From contig NZ_SBAP01000012.1 in the NCBI RefSeq assembly GCF_004134945.1, positions 12,361 to 76,360 of the forward strand: a DNA stretch of 64,000 nt. The letters run 5' to 3'. The notes below the pieces were generated by a model. The model did not search any database. It was not told where the DNA came from and worked only from the letters and a program-made list of their open reading frames with translations. The position numbers and the translations under genes are program-made. Positions 16,884 to 25,911 of this stretch are shown here, in pieces; the first letter of the stretch is position 1, and every line of letters starts with the position of its first letter. Origin of the DNA: Fusobacterium_C necrophorum_A (GTDB lineage: Bacteria > Fusobacteriota > Fusobacteriia > Fusobacteriales > Fusobacteriaceae).

Positions 16884-17535
16884 ATATAAGAAAATATGGG
16901 AAGAAGCGGAAGAAACCTTTTTGGAAATCTTACAACTCTCGGCACAAAAACAAAAAGAATTAGAGAAAATAGGAGATGTAGCAGGGAAGGAACTCTTAGA
17001 AAAGGAAGTTATTTCCAAATATGAAAGCCTATATCTTGCCTTACAAAGTGAAAATTTTGACACTTTTTCGGAAGAGCAGTGGAAAGCCATGGAAGATATT
17101 TTGGAAGAAATTCAAAAGAAACATCAAATCAGTCGAGAATATTTAGGAGAAAAACGAAGACTTAGAAAGCATTTGACAGGAAAGTCCGGAGCGGAGGTTG
17201 TCAAAAAGTTATGGGAATATCAAAAAAAAGAATTGGAAAAGCAAAAAAGGCTTATTTTCGAAGAGGCGAGTCAAGTCTTGGAAGAAGAAGAAATCCTTCA
17301 TCGAAAGCTTTGTGAGGCAATTCAGGAGGAGGAACAGTTACGACTTTTTGAGCTTATGCAGCCCTTACAGCAAAAATATCGAAAAATTTCTGAAAAGGCT
17401 ATTGATATTCAAAAAAAAATAGATTATACTGTTAGAGATATAGAGAAAAAATGGAAATTTGAAATATATGGAACTATTTCTGAACAAACATTAAAGGAAA
17501 CGTCGGAGGAGTTTTTTAAAAAACAAAAAAATTAA
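16873..17535 (+). CDS. Coiled-coil protein of unknown function
   Basis: This protein of about 220 residues is almost entirely charged helix, rich in Glu and Lys, with long heptad-like stretches (about 60-185). No signal peptide or membrane segment is seen. I do not recognise a family. ATG 16873 is preferred since GGAG lies 12 nt upstream; ATG 16855 is in frame but has no binding site. It overlaps the methyltransferase end and precedes the carrier gene by 21 nt, so it is cotranscribed with both. There is no functional clue beyond that. Confidence 0.7.
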   Translation: MEDKYKKIWEEAEETFLEILQLSAQKQKELEKIGDVAGKELLEKEVISKYESLYLALQSENFDTFSEEQWKAMEDILEEIQKKHQISREYLGEKRRLRKHLTGKSGAEVVKKLWEYQKKELEKQKRLIFEEASQVLEEEEILHRKLCEAIQEEEQLRLFELMQPLQQKYRKISEKAIDIQKKIDYTVRDIEKKWKFEIYGTISEQTLKETSEEFFKKQKN

Positions 17536-17556
17536 TGATATATTAGGAGGTTTATT

Positions 17557-18864
17557 ATGATTTTATGGAATCCAGTAGTATTATCTGTCGTTGTCATGAG
17601 TGTACTTTGTTTATTGAAACTCAATGTGTTAATTTCTATTTTGATTGCTGCCCTTGTGGCCGGAGGAGTTGCAGGAATGGGACTTTCCGGAACGATTTCC
17701 ACTTTGATCGGGGGAATGGGTGGAAACGCCGAAACTGCTTTAAGTTATATATTACTTGGTACTTTAGCGGTTGCCATTAACCATACCGGAGTTGCGAGCA
17801 TTCTTTCTCGAAAAATTGCTTCTCTAGTCAAGGGGAAAAAATATATCTTACTTTGTTTTATTGCTTTCATAGCATGTTTTTCACAAAACTTAATTCCTGT
17901 GCATATTGCATTTATTCCTATTTTGATTCCTCCTTTGTTAAAATTGATGAATCATTTAAAAGTAGATAGAAGAGCCATGGCCTGTGCTTTGGCTTTTGGA
18001 TTAAAAACACCTTATGTCACTTTACCGGTAGGATTCGGATTGATTTTCCATGGAATTTTATCCAAAGAAATGGCAAATAACGGAATGGAAATTGCAAAAA
18101 CGGCAGTGTATAAACCTTTATGGGTTTTAGGAGTTGCTATGTTAATCGGTGTTTTGTTAGCTATTTTTGTGACCTATCGAAATCCAAGAGAATATCAAGA
18201 TCTTCCGTTGAAGGGAATGCAAGAAGTGGTAAGTGAAAAAATGGAAGCAAAACATTGGTTGACCTTGGTAGCGGCTATTTTGGCTTTTGTTGTTCAAATT
18301 TTAACAGGCTCCTTGCCTTTAGGGGCTTTGGCGGCTTTGATTGCCATGTTTATTTTTAGATGTATTAAATGGAATGAAATTGATGAAATGTTAAATGGTG
18401 GAATCCAAATTATGGGACTTATTGCCATTATTATGTTGGTTGCGGCAGGATATGGAACTGTTATTCGAGAAACAGGAGCGGTTGCAGAACTTATCAATGC
18501 TTTGATCGGTATGGTAGGAGGAAGCAAAATAGTCGGAGCTTTTGCTATGTTAATTGTAGGGCTTTTAATTACCATGGGAATTGGAACTTCTTTCGGAACC
18601 ATTCCAGTAGTTGCGACTATTTATGTTCCTATGTGTATTCAACTTGGGTTCTCTGTCCAATCTACCGTTATTTTGTTGGCAGCAGCAGCAGCCTTAGGAG
18701 ATGCCGGATCCCCTGCATCTGATACGACCTTAGGACCAACTTCCGGATTGAATGCGGATGGACAACACGAACACATCTGGGATACCTGTGTTCCTACTTT
18801 CCTACATTTCAATGTAGCTTTGATTGTCGGAGCTATGATTGGTTCTATTATGATTTACGGATAG
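17557..18864 (+). CDS. Na+/H+ antiporter-type carrier, possibly a histidine permease
   Basis: This 435-residue membrane protein has about 11 hydrophobic segments. The N-terminal region fits the Na_H_antiport_2 type, and the C-terminal half is NhaC-like with AALGDAGSPASDTTLGPTSGLNADGQHEH. Relatives of the YuiF type sit beside hut genes and are annotated as histidine transporters. Here it directly precedes ftcD-hutI-fchA, so uptake of histidine or a histidine breakdown intermediate is a reasonable inference. It has an AGGAGG binding site 8 nt before the ATG. Confidence 0.82.
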   Translation: MILWNPVVLSVVVMSVLCLLKLNVLISILIAALVAGGVAGMGLSGTISTLIGGMGGNAETALSYILLGTLAVAINHTGVASILSRKIASLVKGKKYILLCFIAFIACFSQNLIPVHIAFIPILIPPLLKLMNHLKVDRRAMACALAFGLKTPYVTLPVGFGLIFHGILSKEMANNGMEIAKTAVYKPLWVLGVAMLIGVLLAIFVTYRNPREYQDLPLKGMQEVVSEKMEAKHWLTLVAAILAFVVQILTGSLPLGALAALIAMFIFRCIKWNEIDEMLNGGIQIMGLIAIIMLVAAGYGTVIRETGAVAELINALIGMVGGSKIVGAFAMLIVGLLITMGIGTSFGTIPVVATIYVPMCIQLGFSVQSTVILLAAAAALGDAGSPASDTTLGPTSGLNADGQHEHIWDTCVPTFLHFNVALIVGAMIGSIMIYG

Positions 18865-18910
18865 AATTTAAATATCATCTTGATTGTAATATAAGGAGGA
18901 AATTTTTAAA

Positions 18911-19807
18911 ATGGCAAAAATTGTAGAATGCGTACCAAATTATAGTGAAGGAAGAGATTTAGAAAAAATTGAAAAAATAGTAGCTCCTTTTAAAGAAGAT
19001 ACTGGAATTGAATTGTTAGGTGTGGAACCGGACGGGGATTATAACAGAACGGTAGTAACGGTTATGGGAGAACCTGAAATCGTTGCAGAAGCTGTGATTC
19101 GATCCATCGGAATCGCAGCGGAAGTGATTGATATGAATGTTCACAGAGGAGAACATAAAAGAATGGGGGCAACCGATGTCGTTCCTTTTATTCCGATTAA
19201 AGATATGACAGTGGAAGAATGTAATGAATTGTCAAAAAAAGTGGGGAAAGCCGTTTGGGAAAGATACCAAGTTCCCATTTTCTTATATGAAAATACCGCT
19301 TCCGCTCCGAATAGAGTGTCATTACCGGACATTCGAAAGGGAGAATACGAAGGAATGAAAGAAAAAATGTTATTGCCTGAATGGGCTCCCGATTTTGGAG
19401 AAAGAGCACCGCATCCGACAGCAGGAGTCACAGCTGTAGGATGTAGAATGCCTTTGATTGCATTTAACATTAACTTAGATACTGCCGATGTTGAGATTGC
19501 GAAGAAAATTGCAAAAGCGATTCGTTTCTCCAGTGGAGGATTCCGATATATTCAAGCAGGACCTGCAGAAATCAAAGAAAAAGGATTTGTACAGGTGACG
19601 ATGAATATCAAAGATTTTAAGAAAAATCCTATCTATAGAGTCTTTGAAACAGTAAAAATGGAAGCAAAAAGATATGGTGTCAATGTGACGGGAAGTGAAA
19701 TCATCGGAGCGGTTCCCATGGAAGCCGTTGTAGAATCTTTAGCTTATTATCTAGGTGTGGAAGATTTAGGAATGAACAAAATCCTGGAATCCAAATTGAT
19801 GAAATAG
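18911..19807 (+). CDS. ftcD: Glutamate formimidoyltransferase
   Basis: This 298-residue enzyme moves the formimino group of N-formimino-L-glutamate to tetrahydrofolate, the last step of histidine breakdown by this route. It begins AKIVECVPNYSEGRDLEKIEK and has LLGVEPDGDYNRTVVTVMG, HRGEHKRMGATDVVPFIP and GAVPMEAVVESLAYYL. It contains only the transferase part; the cyclodeaminase is the separate gene at 21054. The binding site is AAGGAGGAAA. It lies 10 nt from hutI. Confidence 0.95.
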   Translation: MAKIVECVPNYSEGRDLEKIEKIVAPFKEDTGIELLGVEPDGDYNRTVVTVMGEPEIVAEAVIRSIGIAAEVIDMNVHRGEHKRMGATDVVPFIPIKDMTVEECNELSKKVGKAVWERYQVPIFLYENTASAPNRVSLPDIRKGEYEGMKEKMLLPEWAPDFGERAPHPTAGVTAVGCRMPLIAFNINLDTADVEIAKKIAKAIRFSSGGFRYIQAGPAEIKEKGFVQVTMNIKDFKKNPIYRVFETVKMEAKRYGVNVTGSEIIGAVPMEAVVESLAYYLGVEDLGMNKILESKLMK

Positions 19808-19817
19808 GAGGAAAAAT

Positions 19818-21044
19818 TTGAAGGCAGATTTAATTCTTTATGAGATTGGACAATTGATTACCTCAAGAGAATTGGAGGGGAATCATATTGAAATATTGGA
19901 GAATGGATATCTGGCTATCAAAGGAGATAAAATTATTGGGGTTGGGACTGGTGAGGTCCCAACTTCGTTTATCCACTTTGATACCAAGTTCGTAAAAATT
20001 GGGAAGAAAGTAGTTTCTCCGGGACTGGTAGATTCTCATACTCATTTAGTCCATGGAGGTTCCAGAGAGCATGAATTTTCAATGAAAATACAAGGAGTAC
20101 CCTATTTGGAAATTCTTGCAGCCGGAGGGGGAATTTTGAGCACCTTAAAGGCAACAAGAGAGGCAAGTTTGGAAGAACTGATTGAAAAGACAAAGAAAAG
20201 TTTACGATATATGTTGGAATTGGGAGTGACTACTGTTGAAGCCAAAAGTGGATACGGTTTGTCTTTAGAGCAGGAGATAAAACAATTGGAAGCAACCAGG
20301 TTACTAAATCATTTACAACCGATCAGCTTGGTATCCACCTTTATGGCTGCCCATGCAACTCCTCCGGAATTCAAAGGAAGAACGGGAGAGTATGTGGACG
20401 AAGTAATAAAAATGCTGCCGGAGATTAAAAAGAGAAATCTGGCAGAATTTTGTGATGTATTTTGTGAAGAAGGAGTGTTTTCTGTAGAAGATTCTCGTAA
20501 GATCTTGACAAAAGCAAAGGAATTGGGATTCCAACTGAAAATTCATGCCGATGAAGTGGTATCCTTAGGCGGAGTGGAATTGGCAGGAGAATTACAGGCT
20601 GTGACAGCGGAGCATCTTATGGTTATTACGGAAGAGGGAATTCAAGCTTTAAAGAAAGGAAAGGTAATCGCTGATTTATTACCGGCGACCTCTTTTAATT
20701 TGCGTCATGAGTATGCACCGGCTCGAAAAATTTTAGATGCAGGAGTGCAGGTAGCACTTTCGACAGACTATAATCCGGGATCCTGTCCGAGTGAAAATCT
20801 TCAATTTGTGATGCAAATCGGAGCGGCTCATTTGAAGATGACAACGGAGGAAGTGTTCAAAGCGGTTACGATTAACGGGGCAAAAGCGCTTTGTCGGGAA
20901 GAAGAAATTGGAAGTTTGGAAGTCGGAAAGCAAGCGGATATTGCTGTTTTTGATGTTCCAAATGCAGAATATATGCTTTATCATTTTGGAGTGAATCATA
21001 CGGACTCCGTGTATAAGGCGGGAAAATTAGTATATCAACGATAG
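19818..21044 (+). CDS. hutI: Imidazolonepropionase
   Basis: This 408-residue metal-dependent amidohydrolase opens imidazolone-5-propionate to N-formimino-L-glutamate. The metal site starts with VDSHTHLVHGGSREHEF. Further family stretches are VEAKSGYGLSLEQEIKQL, FMAAHATPPEF, KIHADEV and STDYNPGSCPSENLQFVM. The start is TTG 19818 after AGGAGGAAAAAT. It sits between ftcD and fchA as part of one histidine-degradation branch. hutH and hutU, the first two enzymes, are not in this window. Confidence 0.95.
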   Translation: MKADLILYEIGQLITSRELEGNHIEILENGYLAIKGDKIIGVGTGEVPTSFIHFDTKFVKIGKKVVSPGLVDSHTHLVHGGSREHEFSMKIQGVPYLEILAAGGGILSTLKATREASLEELIEKTKKSLRYMLELGVTTVEAKSGYGLSLEQEIKQLEATRLLNHLQPISLVSTFMAAHATPPEFKGRTGEYVDEVIKMLPEIKKRNLAEFCDVFCEEGVFSVEDSRKILTKAKELGFQLKIHADEVVSLGGVELAGELQAVTAEHLMVITEEGIQALKKGKVIADLLPATSFNLRHEYAPARKILDAGVQVALSTDYNPGSCPSENLQFVMQIGAAHLKMTTEEVFKAVTINGAKALCREEEIGSLEVGKQADIAVFDVPNAEYMLYHFGVNHTDSVYKAGKLVYQR

Positions 21045-21053
21045 GAGGAAAAC

Positions 21054-21695
21054 ATGAAACTAATTGATATGACTTTGACACAATTTTTAAATGAGGTGGA
21101 CTCTCCAAGTCCTGCACCCGGAGGAGGTTCCGTGGGAGCTTTGGTTGGTTCCATCGGAGCTTCCCTAGGAAGAATGGTTGCTCACTTAAGCTTTGGAAAG
21201 AAAAAATACAATGCGTATCCGGAAGAAGCAAGAGCGGCATTTGAAAAGAATTTCGCAAGACTGGTGGAAGTAAAACAGGAATTGTCACGTTTGGTGGATG
21301 CCGATACCGATGCTTATAATTTGGTTATGGGAGCCTATAAATTGCCGAAGGATACGGAGGAACAAAAAGCGGTTCGAGAAGCGGAAATTCAAAAAAATTT
21401 GAAATTGGCGGTTCAAACACCTTATGAAACGGTTATGTACTGTGCAGAGGGAATTGATTTACTGGGAGTATTGTTACAATATGGGAATCAAAATGCGGTT
21501 TCCGATATCGGAGTGGGATGTTTGATGATGTTTGCCGGATTGGAAGCGGGAATTTTTAACGTTCTAATCAATCTTCAATCCATTACGGATGAGGCGTATA
21601 ATCGAGCTACCGAAGAAAAGGTCATGAAGATAAAGGAAAAGGCAAAGGCTCAAAAAGAAGAAATTATTAAAAGAGTGGAAGAAGCGATGATGTAA
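21054..21695 (+). CDS. fchA: Formimidoyltetrahydrofolate cyclodeaminase
   Basis: This 213-residue helical enzyme converts 5-formimino-THF to 5,10-methenyl-THF and ammonia. The N-terminal SPSPAPGGGSVGALVGSIGASL motif (residues about 16-37) is characteristic, and VDADTDAYNLVMGAYKLP is the other conserved segment. In animals this domain is fused to FtcD; here the two are separate genes flanking hutI. The binding site is AGGAGGAAAAC. It is the last gene of the long rightward run before a bidirectional terminator. Confidence 0.93.
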   Translation: MKLIDMTLTQFLNEVDSPSPAPGGGSVGALVGSIGASLGRMVAHLSFGKKKYNAYPEEARAAFEKNFARLVEVKQELSRLVDADTDAYNLVMGAYKLPKDTEEQKAVREAEIQKNLKLAVQTPYETVMYCAEGIDLLGVLLQYGNQNAVSDIGVGCLMMFAGLEAGIFNVLINLQSITDEAYNRATEEKVMKIKEKAKAQKEEIIKRVEEAMM

Positions 21696-21701
21696 AAAAA
21701 G

Positions 21702-21733
21702 AAGCTGTCACAACAAACTGTGGCAGCTTTCTT
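21702..21733 (+). terminator. Bidirectional terminator between fchA and rseC
   Basis: An 11-bp stem with one G-U pair (21702-21712 with 21719-21729) and a 6-nt loop are flanked by a run of A on the left and TTCTT on the right. It can therefore end both fchA (plus) and rseC (minus). Confidence 0.8.
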
Positions 21734-21735
21734 GA

Positions 21736-22182
21736 TTAACACTCACAAGAAGTATTGTTTTCTATTTTGGCGGGGTCGTATGTTTCCACAGAAATGACTT
21801 GGATTTCTTCTTCAATCGTTTTTTTGGCAAACAGCTTGTCATAGACAAAAAGACCCAAAAAAGCCAATCCTAAACCTAGGAAACTTCCCAGAATGGATTG
21901 ATTTTCTGAAAATCCCAATCGATCGGCAAGAAGATAGCCAGCTATCATCATAAGTGGAGGAAAAATATAGGCAATGGCTGCCGCCTTGATAACTTCTTTT
22001 TCTGCAATTTCCAAAGTAACCAAATCTCCCACTTTTGCCTTTTTATCCGTTTCAAACTCAAAATCTTTTCCATATTTGCTTGCTCCATGACATTGATTGC
22101 AATGGGAGCAGGAAGAATCTTTGAACAGTTTTACCGTGATACGATTTCCGTCAATTTTTTGAACAATTCCTTTATTTTCCAT
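21736..22182 (-). CDS. SoxR-reducing system protein RseC family
   Basis: This is a 148-residue membrane protein. The N-terminal cytoplasmic part contains the cysteine cluster SCSHCNQCHGASKYG (residues about 23-37). Two hydrophobic segments follow (about 68-88 and 95-115), then a C-terminal tail with ENNTSCEC. RseC proteins affect sigma-E or SoxR signalling in enterobacteria; in anaerobes they are often near rnf genes, which are not in this window. The function here is unknown. It is a single minus-strand gene with a GGGGAAC-type site before the start. Confidence 0.82.
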   Translation of the reverse strand: MENKGIVQKIDGNRITVKLFKDSSCSHCNQCHGASKYGKDFEFETDKKAKVGDLVTLEIAEKEVIKAAAIAYIFPPLMMIAGYLLADRLGFSENQSILGSFLGLGLAFLGLFVYDKLFAKKTIEEEIQVISVETYDPAKIENNTSCEC

Positions 22183-22275
22183 ATTGTTCCCCTTCTTTCC
22201 TTAAATTCATACATAAATTATAGCATAGATTTGGAAAAGTGGCACAAGAAATTTTAGAAAAAAATAGAAATCTTT

Positions 22276-22304
22276 AGGATTTTACTAGAATATATTAAAA
22301 TCCT
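22276..22304. repeat. 8-bp inverted repeat in the divergent rseC/membrane-gene intergenic region
   Basis: AGGATTTT (22276-22283) and AAAATCCT (22297-22304) are inverted with 13 nt between them. They lie just upstream of a TATGGTAAAAT stretch that could serve as the -10 of the rightward gene at 22350. It is a possible operator, with weak evidence. Confidence 0.3.
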
Positions 22305-22349
22305 ATGGTAAAATAAAAAGATAAAAGGAAGAGGTATGTGGAGGAGTTC

Positions 22350-23204
22350 ATGAGGTTTCTCAAGTTACGATATTTTTATATAATAGCATTGGTACTCTTG
22401 GTAATTGGTTATGTATTTCCAAGTACTTTTCAAATACAGGAACAAAAAGAATGGTTAGATATTTATTTTGGAAATTTGATATATCTTGCCTTTTTTGTAT
22501 TATTTTTATATGGTGTTCGAATGTGGTATGAAAGCGTAGCGGAAAAGATTGTATTTGAGATTCGACTTTACTTAGGATTGTTTTCTTTTTTCGCTTTCCT
22601 GACTATTTTCTTTTTATGGAGTGGAGGGATTTCTTTTCAAACTTTCGAAGTTACTCCAAAAATGAAAGATGTTGTCTTATCACAAATGATTTATGATTTT
22701 CATAGCGGTTTGCTTGCAGGCTATGCTATGTATTTATTGCTGAATCTTAAGATTAGCCCTTTTTATTATGTTATGTATGGAATTTTAGCAATGGCATTTG
22801 TCTTTCTTTTTTTGGTAATATACAAACCGATCCGGAAACGCTATTGTCATTGGAGACAAGTAAAACGGGAAAGAATTCAACGAGAACGGGAAGAGAGAGC
22901 CATTCAGGAACAAATTAAAATTAAAAAGGCTTTGGAACGAGAAGAAGCAAGAAAAGTTGCACAGTTTGCACAGAGAAAAATAGAATTGATTCAGGAAAGA
23001 GCCAGAGACTTTGAAATGGGACAATTGATGAGCAGTGTGGAATTGGATGAGGAGGAAGACGAAGAAGAAACGGAGAATTTCCTGATGGAAACGGAGGAAG
23101 AAACAGACATAGAATCATCTATTTCGGAGGAAATAAAGGAAGACGAAGAGGAACAAGAATTTGAGGTTGAAATTTTTGCAGAAGAATTAGAGAATAAAAG
23201 ATAA
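22350..23204 (+). CDS. Membrane protein with charged coiled-coil tail, unknown function
   Basis: This protein of about 284 residues has roughly four hydrophobic segments in its first 160 residues. Then comes a basic helix (KRERIQREREERAIQEQIKI) and a very acidic C-terminal third full of Glu and Asp. I do not recognise a family. It precedes mreB by 15 nt, so a role in cell envelope or shape is possible but unsupported. ATG 22350 is chosen because GGAGGAG lies 5 nt upstream; GTG 22338 is in frame but overlaps that site. Confidence 0.7.
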   Translation: MRFLKLRYFYIIALVLLVIGYVFPSTFQIQEQKEWLDIYFGNLIYLAFFVLFLYGVRMWYESVAEKIVFEIRLYLGLFSFFAFLTIFFLWSGGISFQTFEVTPKMKDVVLSQMIYDFHSGLLAGYAMYLLLNLKISPFYYVMYGILAMAFVFLFLVIYKPIRKRYCHWRQVKRERIQREREERAIQEQIKIKKALEREEARKVAQFAQRKIELIQERARDFEMGQLMSSVELDEEEDEEETENFLMETEEETDIESSISEEIKEDEEEQEFEVEIFAEELENKR

Positions 23205-23219
23205 AGGTGGAGTGAAGAG

Positions 23220-24266
23220 ATGTTAAAAAAATACTTGGGAAGAATTTTCGGAATGTTTTCAGATGATATTGGAATTGATTTAGGAACTTCGAATACTTTG
23301 ATTTGTGTGAAAAATAAGGGGATTATTTTAAATGAACCTTCTGTTGTGGCAATTCAGACAAAAACGAAAGAAATTTATGAAGTGGGAGAAAGAGCAAAAC
23401 TGATGATAGGAAGAACTCCTCAAGCCTATGAAACTATTCGACCGTTAAAAAATGGAGTTATTGCAGACTATGAAATTACAGAAAAAATGTTGAATTCTTT
23501 TTATCGGAGAATTTCCAATCGATTATTATACAATCCGAGGGTCATTATTTGCGTTCCGGCAGGAATTACACAGGTAGAAAAAAGAGCCGTCATTGATGTC
23601 ACACGAGAAGCGGGAGCAAGGGAGGCTTTCTTGGTTGAAGAACCAATGGCAGCCGCCATTGGAATTGGAATCAATGTCTTTGAACCGGAAGGAAGTATGA
23701 TTGTGGATATTGGAGGAGGAACAGCGGAACTTGCTGTGATTTCTTTAGGAGGAGTGGTGCGTAAATCTTCTTTCCGAGTGGCGGGAGATAAATTTGATGC
23801 AGATATTATTGAATATATTCGACAAACTCACAATTTATTGATTGGAGAAAAGACTGCGGAAGATATTAAAAAGGCAATTGGAACTGTGGTGGAAATGGAA
23901 GAAGACTTGTCCATTGATGTCAGTGGAAGAAGCTTACTGAATGGTTTGCCGAAAGATGTCAAGGTGTATTCTTCCGAATTGATTCCCGTTTTAAATGCTT
24001 CCGTGCAGGAAATTATTGAAGAAATTAAGGTAATTTTTGAAAAAACTCCACCGGAATTAGCGGCAGACATTCGAAGAAGAGGTGTTTTTATTACCGGAGG
24101 GGGAGCTTTGTTGCGAGGAATCGATCAAAGAATGGCGGAAAATTTAAATTTAAAAGTGGTTCCGGTGGAAAATCCATTGAATGCCGTTATTGACGGAATC
24201 ACGATTCTTTTAAAGAATTTTAATATTTATAAATCCGTGTTGGTATCTACGGAAACGGATTATTAG
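23220..24266 (+). CDS. mreB: Rod shape-determining protein MreB
   Basis: This 348-residue bacterial actin forms membrane-bound filaments that guide lateral wall synthesis. The ATPase motifs are visible: IGIDLGTSNTLICVKNKG (phosphate 1), VIICVPAGITQVEKRAV, MIVDIGGGTAELAVISLGG (phosphate 2) and VFITGGGALLRGID (adenosine). The N-terminal MLKKYLGRIFGMF is a plausible amphipathic membrane helix. It has a GGTGGAG site. No mreC or mreD is adjacent; instead an unknown exported protein follows 16 nt later. Confidence 0.95.
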   Translation: MLKKYLGRIFGMFSDDIGIDLGTSNTLICVKNKGIILNEPSVVAIQTKTKEIYEVGERAKLMIGRTPQAYETIRPLKNGVIADYEITEKMLNSFYRRISNRLLYNPRVIICVPAGITQVEKRAVIDVTREAGAREAFLVEEPMAAAIGIGINVFEPEGSMIVDIGGGTAELAVISLGGVVRKSSFRVAGDKFDADIIEYIRQTHNLLIGEKTAEDIKKAIGTVVEMEEDLSIDVSGRSLLNGLPKDVKVYSSELIPVLNASVQEIIEEIKVIFEKTPPELAADIRRRGVFITGGGALLRGIDQRMAENLNLKVVPVENPLNAVIDGITILLKNFNIYKSVLVSTETDY

Positions 24267-24282
24267 AATAGAAGAGGTTAAG

Positions 24283-25911
24283 ATGAAAAAGTGGCTTGTA
24301 TATATCCTATATTTCAATATTTCTTTCTTTGTTTTTGCGGATTATTTCTTGACGAATGGAGAAGTCACTTTTTATTATGATACCGAGGAACAGGCAGTTT
24401 CCTATGTACGAGGAGATGCTCTCTATCCTTTGGATATTTCGAGAATTCGATTTTATTGGATTGATGAAAAAGAAAGAGTCTATGATCTACAAAACTGTGT
24501 AGAAAATATTAAAAAAGAGGGAGAAAATATCCTAAGAATTTCCTATGCACTTCCTGAGGGGAAATGGCAGATTACTTTTCTTCCCTCTTTTCAAAAGAAA
24601 CAGCAACTTTTCTGTTTTTTCGAAGGAAGTTTAGAAAGAAAAGGACATTTTGTTGTAGAAATTTCTCCTCAACAGGAAAATCATTATCTACGCTTACAAG
24701 GCAGTGAAGGAGAAAAGGATTTAGAGTATCGAAATTTTTTATTGAGCAGCAATCGAAAGGATTTTTCTATTTTTTTGTCGAAGAATTCTTCGCTCCGAGA
24801 TTTTCATTTAGAAGAAATCTTAACTTCTGCCAAAAAATTTCGGGAAGATAGACTATATTATGTATTTGATAAAATGAAAGAGGGAGAAGAACGAGGAATT
24901 CTTCGGTTTGACTTTTATCAAAAAGAAACACAGGCTTGGAAAAGCTTTGAAGAAGTGCAATCCGAGGAAAAAGAGGCAATTTTGTCCTCAGAACAAAAAT
25001 ATCGAACAATGCGTTCTTCCGAAATACTTGCTAAAAATTTGGAACTTTTGGATTTATTATCCTCTCGAGTTTATATTCCCGGCTCTATTTCCTATGCAAA
25101 AGCGAAAATGTCCTATTTGGAGAAGCAGCAACTTCTATTATTGCGAGCTTTGTATGGTGTGGTGGAAAATCATCAGAGAATTTTGGAGGATGTGAATTTA
25201 CGAAAAAAAGAATTGGATAGTGTGTACTATTTTTATTATGCTTTTTTGTATGCTGAAAAAACAAGACAGCGGATTGATCAAAATTTAGTGGATAAACGTC
25301 TATCACCTCAGATTTTGTCCATGTATGATGAAATGACGGAAGACGGAAGACTGATTGCGGTGGAAGATTCCTTGGAAGCGTATGCTTCCTATTATCGTTT
25401 GTTATCTTTGCTCGAAAAAAGAGTCGAATTTGCACAAGAGCGGGAATTTATTCAAGAAAGAAAAGAGAAATTATATTCCTATATACAAAAATCTTTTATA
25501 AAACGGGGGACTTTTCGGGATAGGAGTTTTTTAGAAAAAAGCAATGTGAAAAATATAGAGTATGTTTTCTTACTTCCGAGTTCTATGCAAAGAACGGAAG
25601 TGAAAAACTGGTATGATGCAAATTATGATAAAACATTGGGAGTGTTTCATTATGGAAAAGAACATTCTTTGGATATGATTCATAATTTAAAAATGGTTTC
25701 CGTTCTTTATGAAGTGGGAATGTTCCCGGAGGCAGGACAATTATTGAAACATTTGGAAAGCTATATTGAGAAAAGTCAGAACTTTGTTTTGGAGAGCTAT
25801 CCTTTGCATTATCACGGGAAAAAACAGGAATTGGAATTATCCGCTCAGGCAATGTATTATTATTTATTAGCGAATTGGAATAGGGAGCAATATCATGGGA
25901 ATGAAAGATGA
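24283..25911 (+). CDS. Exported protein of unknown function between mreB and scpB
   Basis: This 542-residue protein has an N-terminal signal-like segment (MKKWLVYILYFNISFFVFA) and no further membrane helix. The first 200 residues look beta-rich with many aromatic residues; the rest is mostly helical with Tyr/Leu-rich repeats. I recognise no family. It starts 16 nt after mreB and overlaps scpB by 17 nt, so it is in the same operon. A periplasmic role linked to wall growth is a guess from position only. The GAAGAGG binding site supports the start. Confidence 0.7.
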   Translation: MKKWLVYILYFNISFFVFADYFLTNGEVTFYYDTEEQAVSYVRGDALYPLDISRIRFYWIDEKERVYDLQNCVENIKKEGENILRISYALPEGKWQITFLPSFQKKQQLFCFFEGSLERKGHFVVEISPQQENHYLRLQGSEGEKDLEYRNFLLSSNRKDFSIFLSKNSSLRDFHLEEILTSAKKFREDRLYYVFDKMKEGEERGILRFDFYQKETQAWKSFEEVQSEEKEAILSSEQKYRTMRSSEILAKNLELLDLLSSRVYIPGSISYAKAKMSYLEKQQLLLLRALYGVVENHQRILEDVNLRKKELDSVYYFYYAFLYAEKTRQRIDQNLVDKRLSPQILSMYDEMTEDGRLIAVEDSLEAYASYYRLLSLLEKRVEFAQEREFIQERKEKLYSYIQKSFIKRGTFRDRSFLEKSNVKNIEYVFLLPSSMQRTEVKNWYDANYDKTLGVFHYGKEHSLDMIHNLKMVSVLYEVGMFPEAGQLLKHLESYIEKSQNFVLESYPLHYHGKKQELELSAQAMYYYLLANWNREQYHGNER

